NCBI GenBank assembly: GCA_036272915.1
Contig: DATAXV010000057.1
Location: 1 to 21,102 of the forward strand
DNA: 21,102 nt
Source: DATAXV01 sp036272915
GTDB lineage: Bacteria; Chloroflexota; Dormibacteria; Dormibacterales; Dormibacteraceae
Reading direction: 5' to 3'
Shown here: positions 1 through 7,268 of the stretch, piece after piece
How positions within the stretch are numbered: the first letter of the stretch is position 1
Layout of the letters: each line of letters begins with the position of its first letter
The notes under the pieces: model-generated
Databases searched by the model: none
What the model was told of the DNA's origin: nothing
What the model saw: the letters and a program-made list of their open reading frames with translations, nothing else
Made by a program: the position numbers and the translations under genes

Positions 1-835
1 AACACGGCGAGGGCCGAGTGGCCGAGCACCCGGCCGTTGGCGTCGGCGACGGTGGTGGAGCTGGTCAGCCCCTCACGGGGGCCGAGCTCGCCCGACGCCC
101 CCTGCAGGAAGAGGCAGGGCGCGCCCCTGGTACCGCCCTCCACAACCTCGCGCATCGCCCCCACGTAGTCGGGCGAGAGCAGCCGGTTGTCGAGGCCAGG
201 GTGGTCGGATGGCAGGCGTAGTTGACGAGCGTGGCCAGCACGGCGCCGCCCGGCGTGGCCACGCGCCCGACGACGAGGGTGTCGTCGGCGGGCGCCTCGG
301 GGTTGAACCCGCAGAGCTGGCGACCTCCCTCGGAGAGGTCGCGATCCCGTGCCAGCGGGCTGCGGCCGACGCCCCAGGTCACCACCGCCGGCCGCCTGCC
401 GGCCAGCGCCTCGGCGCAGACTTCGGACAGCTCGCGCTCCAGGAATTCGAGGTAGGGCTCGATCAGCTCGCCGCCCGGCTGGACGCGGTCGTCGCGGCAG
501 ATGGAGGGGCCGGCGTGGGTGTGGGAGAGGGCCACCAGCAGCCGCGACTCGTCCAGCCCGGTCCGCTCCAGCAGCGCCCGGCGCATCCGCAGCTCGTCCT
601 CGTCGGTGCGCCACCAGCCGAGGTCGAGGGAGAGCAGGAGGAGAGGCCCGCCGGAGTCTCCGCCCAAGGCCAGCGCCGTCGCCAGCAGGCGGCGGTGCAC
701 GCCCTCGGCGACGTCGTGGCGGGCGGCCCCCCAGTTGCGGGCGTAGATGCCGACCGGCGGCGTGATGTCGCGGCGCGCGACGCCGGCGGTGCCGGCGAAG
801 CCGGGCTCGGTCTCCCGGAGCGGCACCCCTACCAC
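1..835 (-). CDS. Neutral/alkaline ceramidase-family hydrolase, partial, apparent frameshift
   Basis: The N-terminal part matches the neutral/alkaline ceramidase N-terminal family: a GVARRDITPPVG opening, an NWGAARHD stretch, the SHTHAGP metal-site motif and NYACHPTTLA. Characterised relatives are zinc amidohydrolases acting on N-acyl sphingosine. Bacterial members inside sugar operons have no proven substrate, so ceramide is not assumed here. Near 191-193 the frame breaks: after NYACHPTTLA the expected continuation DNRLLSPDYVGAM, then CLFLQGASGELGPREG, is found in another frame and runs to the window edge. Restoring one base would join them. The start is probably GTG at 835 (7-bp overlap with the upstream stop) or GTG at 826. 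No signal peptide is evident at that start. It is the last visible gene of the catabolic operon, and its C-terminus lies outside the window. The frameshift may be a real lesion or an assembly error. Confidence 0.75.
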
Positions 836-1923
836 ATCCTCGGGTCGGGCACCGGCACCGGCGCGCCGCCCCGCTCGGCCGACTCCAGGGCGGCGATCCC
901 GGGCAGCGTGTAGTCGAGCGCCCGGTAGACGTCGATGGGGCACTCGACCTCACCGCGGAGCACCGCCAGGAACTCCTTGAACAGCCAGTACTCGCTGGTG
1001 CCGTGGCCGCCCAGGCGCGCCTCCTTGGGTGCCGCCAGCCGCTCCGGGATGACGCGATGGGCGTGCTCGCCGAGGGCGTGCCACTGCGCCGGGGCGTGGA
1101 ACAGCGAGGGCTCGTGGACGCCGTCCATCCAGACCTTGGCCCCATCCCCGAACCCGCGCGGTGCCTCGTAGGAGCCCTGCGTCCCCTGCACCGAGTAGTA
1201 GGCCATCTGGTGCGGCCGGGGGGAGACGTGGTCGACCCGGACGCGGAGGGTGACCCCGGCCGTGCTGTCCATCTGCATCAGATGCATGGTGGGGATGGCG
1301 ACGCGCTGGTCGTAGCGCCCACCCGCGACGGCCATGGCGCTGACGCTGGTGACGCGACCCCCGGTGATGTAGAGCACCGGCCCGACGCTGTGCGTGCAGT
1401 ACACGCCGAGGCCTCCGCGGCCCCGCCAGGTGAGCTCGCCCTGGGGCGTGTACCAGAGGCCCCGGCAGTCGTGGAGGTACTCGCCCTCGGCGAAGTAGAG
1501 CTCGCCGAAGCGTCCCTCCAGGTGGAGCCGGCGGACCAGCTCCACCTCGTCCAGGTAGCGGTAGTTCTCGGCCATCATGTAGACGCCGGTCGTGGACCGC
1601 GCCGCCTCGACCAGGGAGCGCGCCTCGGCCTCGTTGGCGCAGGCGGTGACCTCGCTGAGGACGTGCTTGCCCGCCGCCAGCGCCGAGATCGCGTGCTCGG
1701 CGTGGTTGGGCACCGGCGAGGCGACGACGACCACGTCGATGTCGCTGGCCAGGAAGGCGGCGTAGTCGTCGAAGCACCGCGCGCCGATCTCGGCGGCGAC
1801 CCCGGCGGCTCGGGCCGCGTCGATGTCGTAGATGGCGGTGACCTCGATCCCGCCGACGGCGCGGGCGATGCGGACCAGGCCCCGGCCGCGGCCGAGCCCG
1901 ATCACGCCGAAGCGTACTGGCAT
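829..1923 (-). CDS. Gfo/Idh/MocA-family NAD(P)-binding protein with GH109-like motifs
   Basis: 364 residues, started at ATG 1923 behind a GAGGAGGAG ribosome binding site; the open frame extends upstream but only inside the preceding gene. A Rossmann domain occupies about residues 1-120, with nucleotide motif GLGRG at 9-13, and the alpha/beta substrate domain follows. Most dehydrogenases of this family carry a Glu-Lys-Pro motif after GKHVL. Here it reads SEVTA (E91, V92), so the catalytic lysine is absent. The segments AEGEYLHDCR (Y149, H151) and YCTHSVGPV (H178) resemble, from memory, those of GH109 glycosidases, which use bound NAD+ in a redox-neutral hydrolysis. A glycosidase, epimerase or unusual dehydrogenase are all possible. 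It lies 17 bp downstream of the 521-residue unknown protein and overlaps the ceramidase-like gene. Family assignment is firm; the reaction is inferred. Confidence 0.85.
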   Translation of the reverse strand: MPVRFGVIGLGRGRGLVRIARAVGGIEVTAIYDIDAARAAGVAAEIGARCFDDYAAFLASDIDVVVVASPVPNHAEHAISALAAGKHVLSEVTACANEAEARSLVEAARSTTGVYMMAENYRYLDEVELVRRLHLEGRFGELYFAEGEYLHDCRGLWYTPQGELTWRGRGGLGVYCTHSVGPVLYITGGRVTSVSAMAVAGGRYDQRVAIPTMHLMQMDSTAGVTLRVRVDHVSPRPHQMAYYSVQGTQGSYEAPRGFGDGAKVWMDGVHEPSLFHAPAQWHALGEHAHRVIPERLAAPKEARLGGHGTSEYWLFKEFLAVLRGEVECPIDVYRALDYTLPGIAALESAERGGAPVPVPDPRMW

Positions 1924-1940
1924 CCTTTCGCTCCTCCTCC

Positions 1941-3506
1941 TCACCCGGCCGCGTCGACGGCCCGGCACAGACGGGGTCCGACCTCGAGCAGGACCATGGC
2001 GGCGTGGGCCATGCAGTTGTACCAGGCTGGGAACTCGGGCGACACCCCCAGCCGCCGGTCGGGCACGATCGAGGAGAAGCGGCCGTCGGGCAGGCGGCAG
2101 CGGACGATGGTGTTGGCGGAGGCGACGGCCTTGTCCAGCCAGACCCCGATCCCGGAGGCCTCGTGCATGGCCAGCGTCGCCCTGACGTAGTTGGCGGTGT
2201 GGAAGTCCATCGGCCAGTAGCAGACGTACTGCTCGATCACCGAGGGCGTCAGCGGCTCGTAGGCGGTCGGCGTCAGCATCGGCTCGGGTCCGAAGATCAC
2301 GAACTGGTCCTCGACGTACCGGATCAGGCGGGAGGCGTGCTCCAGCGCGTCGGGGTGCCTGCGCCGGATCAGGAGCATGGCCGTCTCCAGCGCAGCCCAC
2401 TGCTCGAGGTTGGTGTACGGCTCCCGCGTCGTCACGTCCTCGTACATCTGCTGCCAGAGACCGGTCCGCACCGGGTTGGCGACGACCCACTCCGTTCCCC
2501 GCTCGACGGCCGCCGCGCAGCGCGCGCCGAGATCGCCGCCGGCCGTCCCCAACCGCTCCAGCAGGAGGATGGCGATGACGGCGGCCGCGGTGTAGGGCTC
2601 GACCACCTCGCCGTCCTCGAGCCGCACCCGGTAGGGCCAGGAGCCGTCCTCCTGCTGCAGGGAGAGGAGAACCTCGGCCAGGCGCCGCGCATACGCCTCG
2701 TAGCTGTCCTCGCCGGAGGCCCGGGCCAGTCGAAGCGCGCTGCAGCCGAGCCAGCCCAGGCGGACCACGGTGGTCGTGTCCTTCTCCCACATGCCGCCCC
2801 CGCCCCCTCCGCCCATGGTCGAGAAGGGGACGCCGGCGAGGGGACCGCCGTCCACCGCCGGGTGCTCGATCAGGAAGTCGCAGAGCCGTCTGGCCATGCT
2901 CAGCCCGTCGACCCCGGCGACGCCGGCCTCGGCACCGGCCAGGAAGAGGTCGATGAAGCTGGCGTAGGTCAGCGCCGGGAACTGGAAGTCGTGGTACTTC
3001 GCCGGCTCGGCCACGCTCAGCGAGGCGTGCCACATGAAGGCCGGGTCGCCGGGATGGGCGAGCGCGGGCGGGGCGCGGTGGAGGAGGTGCTCGACGACGC
3101 CACCGGCGGCGTCCCGGTAGTCGAGGGTTCGACCGTCGGAGCCGGCCCAGTCGGGGGAGCGGACCAGGGTGGTGCAGCTGCCCACACCGATCAGGCGTCC
3201 CTCTCCGTCGCGGGCCAGCGGCTGCAGCTGGAGCATCGCCAGCGGCGCCTCGGTCCAGATCGAGCCCAGGTCGACGCGGGGCTCCGCGCTACGCAGCCGC
3301 CAGCCGCCGTCCCCCAGGCCCAGGGGCCGGACCAGGAGCTCGTAGCTGGCGGCGCCGGGGACGGCGCTCAGCTCCATCGCCGGGGCGTCGATGCAGCGCC
3401 GGGCGGCGCGGAAGCGGCCCTCCCGCCGCACCGCCTGCGGAGTCACGCCGGGCTCGGCGGCGAGGACGTCGAGCTCGACCCGGGGCAGGTGATGGACGTC
3501 GGTCAT
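1941..3506 (-). CDS. Unknown 521-residue protein, possible alpha/alpha-toroid carbohydrate enzyme
   Basis: ATG at 3506 follows GGGAGGAG and overlaps the stop of the aminotransferase gene by 4 bp, so the two are translationally coupled. I do not recognise a named family. Residues 1 to about 150 look beta-rich, like a small N-terminal sandwich. From about 160 to 510 there are repeated amphipathic helices, with segments such as LLSLQQEDGSWPYR, NLEQWAALETAMLLI and PEFPAWYNCMAHAAM. That pattern recalls alpha/alpha-barrel polysaccharide lyases, glycosidases and terpene-cyclase-like folds. A run of seven glycines sits between STM and MWEKD near residues 230-240. No signal peptide is visible, so it is probably cytoplasmic. 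The operon position suggests a role in processing a sugar-containing substrate. Reality of the gene is strongly supported; function is not. Confidence 0.8.
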   Translation of the reverse strand: MTDVHHLPRVELDVLAAEPGVTPQAVRREGRFRAARRCIDAPAMELSAVPGAASYELLVRPLGLGDGGWRLRSAEPRVDLGSIWTEAPLAMLQLQPLARDGEGRLIGVGSCTTLVRSPDWAGSDGRTLDYRDAAGGVVEHLLHRAPPALAHPGDPAFMWHASLSVAEPAKYHDFQFPALTYASFIDLFLAGAEAGVAGVDGLSMARRLCDFLIEHPAVDGGPLAGVPFSTMGGGGGGGMWEKDTTTVVRLGWLGCSALRLARASGEDSYEAYARRLAEVLLSLQQEDGSWPYRVRLEDGEVVEPYTAAAVIAILLLERLGTAGGDLGARCAAAVERGTEWVVANPVRTGLWQQMYEDVTTREPYTNLEQWAALETAMLLIRRRHPDALEHASRLIRYVEDQFVIFGPEPMLTPTAYEPLTPSVIEQYVCYWPMDFHTANYVRATLAMHEASGIGVWLDKAVASANTIVRCRLPDGRFSSIVPDRRLGVSPEFPAWYNCMAHAAMVLLEVGPRLCRAVDAAG

Positions 3507-4831
3507 CTGGCTCCTCCCTCTCCCGCCGCGGCACGCCCCTCCCGCCGGCGCAGGACGGTGGTCACGGCCGACTCGGTCGCCTCCAGGAGGGCGCCTATGT
3601 CGGCCTCGGTGTGGGCGTACGAGATGTGGCTTCGCTTCAGGTTGAGGGGCAGCTCGAAGACGCCGCTCGGCATCAGCGCGACGCGGTACCCGCAGAAGAG
3701 GTCGGCGTCGTGGTCGAGCAGGTCGTCGAAACTGTGCACCTCCTCCGCCTCGACGAAGTAGGTCACGAAGACGGATCCGAAGCCGCTGACGACGGCGGGC
3801 ACCCCGAGTCGCCGGTAGAGGTCGCGGAGACCCTCCCTGGCCATCTCGCCGAGCCGGAAGATGTGCTCGTGGACGGGTTCCCGGCAGAGCTTGTCGATGG
3901 TGGCGATGGCGGCAGCGGCGCTGGCCGGGTGGCCGTTGAAGGTCCCGGCGAAGAAGGCGGGACTGCCGGGGATGGTGCTGAAGAGCTCCATCAGCTCGGT
4001 CCTGCCCCCCAGCGCCGAGATCGGGTAGCCGTTGGCCATGGCCTTCCCCATCGTGGTCAGGTCGGGCAGCACCCCGGCCACGCCCTGATAGCCGCCCAGG
4101 CCGTGGCGGAAGCCGGTGATGACCTCGTCGAAGATCAGCACCGTTCCGTGCCGTGTGCAGAGGCGGCGCAGCTCCTCGAGGAAGCCGGGCTGGGGGAGGA
4201 TCGCGCCGACGTTGTGCGGGATCGGCTCCAGGATCACGGCGGCGACGTCGCCCGGATGCTCGTCCAGCGCGCGCCCCACCGCGCCGGCGTCGTTGAAGGG
4301 GCAGACGATGGTCGCCTCCAGGGTCTCGGGCAGGATGCCCTTGGAGAGCGGGTCCTTCTCGCCCATCCGCTCGCGGGGGGTGACCACGTTCATGGCCACG
4401 GCGTCGTGCCAGCCGTGGTAGCAGCCCTGGAACTTGATGATGTACCGGCGGCCGGTGGCGGCGCGCGCGACGCGCAGGGCCTGAAAGGTGGCCTCGCTCC
4501 CGGTCGAGGTCATCAGCACCTTCTCGACCGAGGGGACCAGGTCGACGACCCGCTCGGCGAGCTCGATCTCGACGTCGGTCACGCCGACCCCGGGCAGGTC
4601 GAGCCTCCGCGCGGCGTCGGCCTGGGCGCGGTCGACCTCGGGGTCGTTGTGGCCGAGGATGGCCGGGCCGAAGGCGCCGTGGAAGTCGATGTACCGGCGC
4701 CCCTCGGCGTCGGTGAAGGTGGCCCCCTCGGTGGAGGTCAGGACCAGGCCCTCGATCCCCGCCGGGCTGCGCTGGCCGCTGTTGACGCCGCCGGGGATGA
4801 CGCGTCGGGCACGCTCGGCGAGATCGGTCAT
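3503..4831 (-). CDS. Class III PLP-dependent aminotransferase, GSA-aminomutase-like
   Basis: 442 residues, usual for the family. The ATG at 4831 has GGAGG about 8 bases upstream. It opens like glutamate-1-semialdehyde aminomutases (RARRVIPGGVNSG), with the phosphate-binding TGSEAT at about 110-115, FQGCYHGWHD at about 134-143, the cofactor-contacting D235 in LIFDEVITGF, and the Schiff-base lysine K263 in TTMGKAMANGYP. All key PLP residues are present, so it should be active. The family moves an amino group between an amino donor and an aldehyde or ketone. The setting, between a FAD oxidoreductase and carbohydrate-type enzymes and with no other haem gene nearby, argues for a catabolic transaminase and not for HemL. 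The substrate is unknown; an amino sugar or amino acid semialdehyde is plausible. Confidence 0.9.
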   Translation of the reverse strand: MTDLAERARRVIPGGVNSGQRSPAGIEGLVLTSTEGATFTDAEGRRYIDFHGAFGPAILGHNDPEVDRAQADAARRLDLPGVGVTDVEIELAERVVDLVPSVEKVLMTSTGSEATFQALRVARAATGRRYIIKFQGCYHGWHDAVAMNVVTPRERMGEKDPLSKGILPETLEATIVCPFNDAGAVGRALDEHPGDVAAVILEPIPHNVGAILPQPGFLEELRRLCTRHGTVLIFDEVITGFRHGLGGYQGVAGVLPDLTTMGKAMANGYPISALGGRTELMELFSTIPGSPAFFAGTFNGHPASAAAAIATIDKLCREPVHEHIFRLGEMAREGLRDLYRRLGVPAVVSGFGSVFVTYFVEAEEVHSFDDLLDHDADLFCGYRVALMPSGVFELPLNLKRSHISYAHTEADIGALLEATESAVTTVLRRREGRAAAGEGGAR

Positions 4832-4889
4832 GGTGCTGCCTCCACGAAACCGGTGATGACGTCCAGCCGAAACGCTACGACCGCTCGCG

Positions 4890-6158
4890 TCATCGCCTCT
4901 CGAGGTCCTCGACGGCGAGGTCGAAGGAGAGCGGATCGCCCCGGTCGAACCGCCCCATGTCGAGGCGGGAGACGTCCAGCCGGCGCCAGCGGCCGACCTC
5001 CGGTCCGAGGTCGGTCACGGGCGATCGGTCCAGGATCAGGCCGGCCATGGCCATGGAGACGGTGGCGTGCATGACGATGCCGTGCCCGTTCATGCCCAGG
5101 GCGTGGTGGAGGTTCTCCAGCCGGTCGTCCCCGGAGAGGATCGGATAGCCGTCCTCGGTGGTGCCGTAGACGCAGCACCACCCGTTCAGGAAGTGGCTCC
5201 TGGGCAGATCCCAGTACCGCCGGTAGACCCGGGCCACCGAGGCCGGATAGCCGGGGTCGTTGACGCGGTTGACGTGGTCCGGGTCGTCGGCGCTGCCGGG
5301 CCGGGTGGTGTGGTGGTGCTGGCCGAAGAGCAGGGTCCCGCCCAGCTCGCCGCGCGACCAGACGCCGACCCCGCCGACGAGCTCGGGGACACCGGTCAGC
5401 GGCGCCTCCTCGACGCCGTCGTCGAAGGCGGTGGCGACGCAGACCTGGATCCGCTGCGGGGTGAGGGCGATCGACGACCCGGCCAGGCCGGCGACCTTGG
5501 CGCCCCAGGGCCCGGCCGCGTTGAGCACCTGGCCGGCCTCGAAGGCGCCTCTCCGGGTGACCAGCGTCCGCACCCGCGACCCCTCCTCCCTCATCTCCAG
5601 CACCGGCGTGTTGCGGTGGATCTCGACGCGGCCGGTCGCGGTGGCCAGGCGCTCGTAGACGGAGACCAGCTCGTAGGGATCGATGAAGCCCTGGTTGCGG
5701 TACCAGACGGCGCCCAGCAGCCGGCGGGCGACACCGCCGCGCATGACCTGGGGGCGGATCCAGGGCCAGCGGCGGAGCACCTCCGCCGCCTCCAGTACCT
5801 CGGAGGTGTAGATGCTGTCGGCGGCCTCACCGCCGAAGCGGGTGACGTACTCGCTGGGCGGCGACGGGAAGGGGTTGGGCTCGTAGACGGCGTGGAGGTT
5901 GCCCCAGCGGCTGAAGCCGAGACCGTGGTCCTCGACCAGGTGGCGGATGCGGGCGTAGCCGGCCAGGTTCATGAGGGCGTAGATCTCGCCCAGGTCGACC
6001 GGGCAGATGACGCCGGCCGAACCCCCGCTGGTGCCGCTGGCCGGGTTCTGCTTGTCCAGGACCACGACCTTCTCGACGCCACGGCGCGCGAGCTCCCAGG
6101 CGCAGCTCATGCCGACGATGCCGCCGCCGATGATGGCGATGTCCGCCGTCCGACTCAT
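4890..6158 (-). CDS. FAD-dependent oxidoreductase, DAO (glycine/sarcosine oxidase-like) family
   Basis: 422 residues from ATG 6158, chosen because AAGGAGG at 6166-6172 is ideally spaced; a GTG two codons upstream is a weaker alternative. The N-terminal dinucleotide fold has GGGIVG at residues 11-16 and the acidic D35 (VVVLDKQ) that binds the adenosine ribose, followed by a TSGGSAG flavin contact. The C-terminal part has the typical VYGTTEDGYPILSGD and NGHGIVMHATVSMAMAGLI segments of the family. Relatives oxidise secondary or primary amines of amino acids, or hydroxy acids such as glycerol 3-phosphate. No transmembrane segment is seen. It sits 21 bp after the broken permease and 58 bp before the aminotransferase, which fits oxidation of an amino- or hydroxy-bearing intermediate. 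The exact substrate is not readable. Confidence 0.9.
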   Translation of the reverse strand: MSRTADIAIIGGGIVGMSCAWELARRGVEKVVVLDKQNPASGTSGGSAGVICPVDLGEIYALMNLAGYARIRHLVEDHGLGFSRWGNLHAVYEPNPFPSPPSEYVTRFGGEAADSIYTSEVLEAAEVLRRWPWIRPQVMRGGVARRLLGAVWYRNQGFIDPYELVSVYERLATATGRVEIHRNTPVLEMREEGSRVRTLVTRRGAFEAGQVLNAAGPWGAKVAGLAGSSIALTPQRIQVCVATAFDDGVEEAPLTGVPELVGGVGVWSRGELGGTLLFGQHHHTTRPGSADDPDHVNRVNDPGYPASVARVYRRYWDLPRSHFLNGWCCVYGTTEDGYPILSGDDRLENLHHALGMNGHGIVMHATVSMAMAGLILDRSPVTDLGPEVGRWRRLDVSRLDMGRFDRGDPLSFDLAVEDLERR

Positions 6159-6179
6159 GCCCACCTCCTTGTCGAAGGA

Positions 6180-7222
6180 CTACTTCCAGGCGGTTAGACG
6201 GATCCCCTGCACCACCCAGCGCTGGGTGATCGCGCAGAGGACGACGTGGGGGCCACGACCAGCGCCGTGTGGGCGACGATCTCGGCGATGTCGGGCGTTC
6301 CGTGGATCTGGATGAACTGGTAGACGCCGAGCGAGAGCGTGTAGTTGGTGGGATTGGTCAGGTAGATCAGCGGCCCGAAGAAGTTGTTGTACGAGTAGAC
6401 GAAGGCGAAGACCGCCGCCACCGCCAGGGCGGGCCTGACCAGCGGGATCGTCACCCGCAGGTAGATCTGGAACTCGTTGGCGCCGTCGACCCGGGCGGCC
6501 TCCCCCATCTTCACCGGGATGCCGAGCATGTACTGGCGGAGCAGGAAGATGGTGAACGGGTCTCCGGTCAGCGTCGGCCAGCCGCCGGCCCCATCGAGTG
6601 ACGCCGCCTCGCAGAGCTCGACCGGGATCGCCTGCAGCCCGGCCAGGAAGATGATCATCGTCGGCCCCACCTCCCAGAGGCTGAGCAGCAGGAGCGCCGG
6701 CTTCGCCGCGCCGGGCGAGGTGAACCAGCTCGGCTGGGGCAGGTGGAGCAGCGCGAGGATGATGTTGATCGGACCCCCGGCGGGGTTGAAGAGCCAGGCG
6801 AAGATGATCCGGCGCCGATGTACGGGACCATGCTGGGCAGGTAGAAGAGGGTCCGGAACAGCCCCGCCCCGTGGAGGCGCGTGTTCAGCAGCAGGGCCAG
6901 GACGATGGCGACGACCAGGCTCACGGGCACGCTGATCAACACCCATCAGACGGTGTTGCCGACCGCGGTCCAGAAGGCGGGGGACTGGGTGAAGGCCTGG
7001 ACGAAGTTGCTGAGGCCGACAAAGTCGGGCGGGAACTGGATCCCGTTGTAGTCGGTGAAGGCGTGGAGGAGCGTGGCCGGCAGCGGGTAGAGCTGGAGGA
7101 CCAGCACCCCGATCAGCCAGGGGGCGAGGAAGAGCAGCCCGGTCCGCAGTTGCCGCCACTGCTGTGGGGAGAGGCGGCGCCGCCTCCCCCCCTCGGGTTG
7201 CCGCGATGGCGCGGCCGGTCAT
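6180..7222 (-). pseudogene. Fused and disrupted ABC sugar permease (MalF-like joined to MalG-like)
   Basis: Remains of two CUT1 inner-membrane permeases. The MalF-like part begins at ATG 7222 and, read in the right frames, gives LLFLAPWLIGVLVLQLYPL, then NTRLHGAGLFRTLFYLPSMVPYIGAG, IIFAWLFNPAGGPINII and the EAA loop CEAASLDGAG. At about 6577/6578 it jumps directly into a MalG-like C-terminal half: PTLTGDPFTIFLLRQYMLGIP, the second EAA loop GEAARVDGANEF, then NNFFGPLIYLT. The end of the first gene, its junction and the N-terminal half of the second are missing. Further lesions: one extra base at the G7 run 7186-7192, an in-frame TGA at 6946-6948 where Trp is expected, a missing base near 6809-6812, and a missing base at 6248-6252 before PHVVLCAITQRWVVQGIRL, which ends at 6180. 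Two shifts compensate, so a 342-codon frame (7222-6194) stays open but is scrambled between 7185 and 6810. It cannot be a working transporter as read. No ATPase gene is present. Confidence 0.85.
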
Positions 7223-7268
7223 GGCACGTCGCCGCCGCGTCCGGGCTTCGAGACCGGCGGGGCGGCGA

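Noticed and set aside
1924..3033. N-terminal extension of the Gfo/Idh/MocA frame to 3033
   Set aside because: The extension is Arg/Gly-rich, lies wholly inside the 521-residue gene, and the Rossmann fold begins exactly at ATG 1923 behind a strong ribosome binding site.
3503..4831. Assignment as hemL (glutamate-1-semialdehyde aminomutase of haem synthesis)
   Set aside because: The family is right, but no haem genes are near, and it is embedded and translationally coupled in a catabolic operon.
2004..5074. Two long plus-strand frames (2004-3761 and 3611-5074) under the operon
   Set aside because: They give low-complexity protein with no recognisable motif and mirror the codon bias of the real minus-strand genes.
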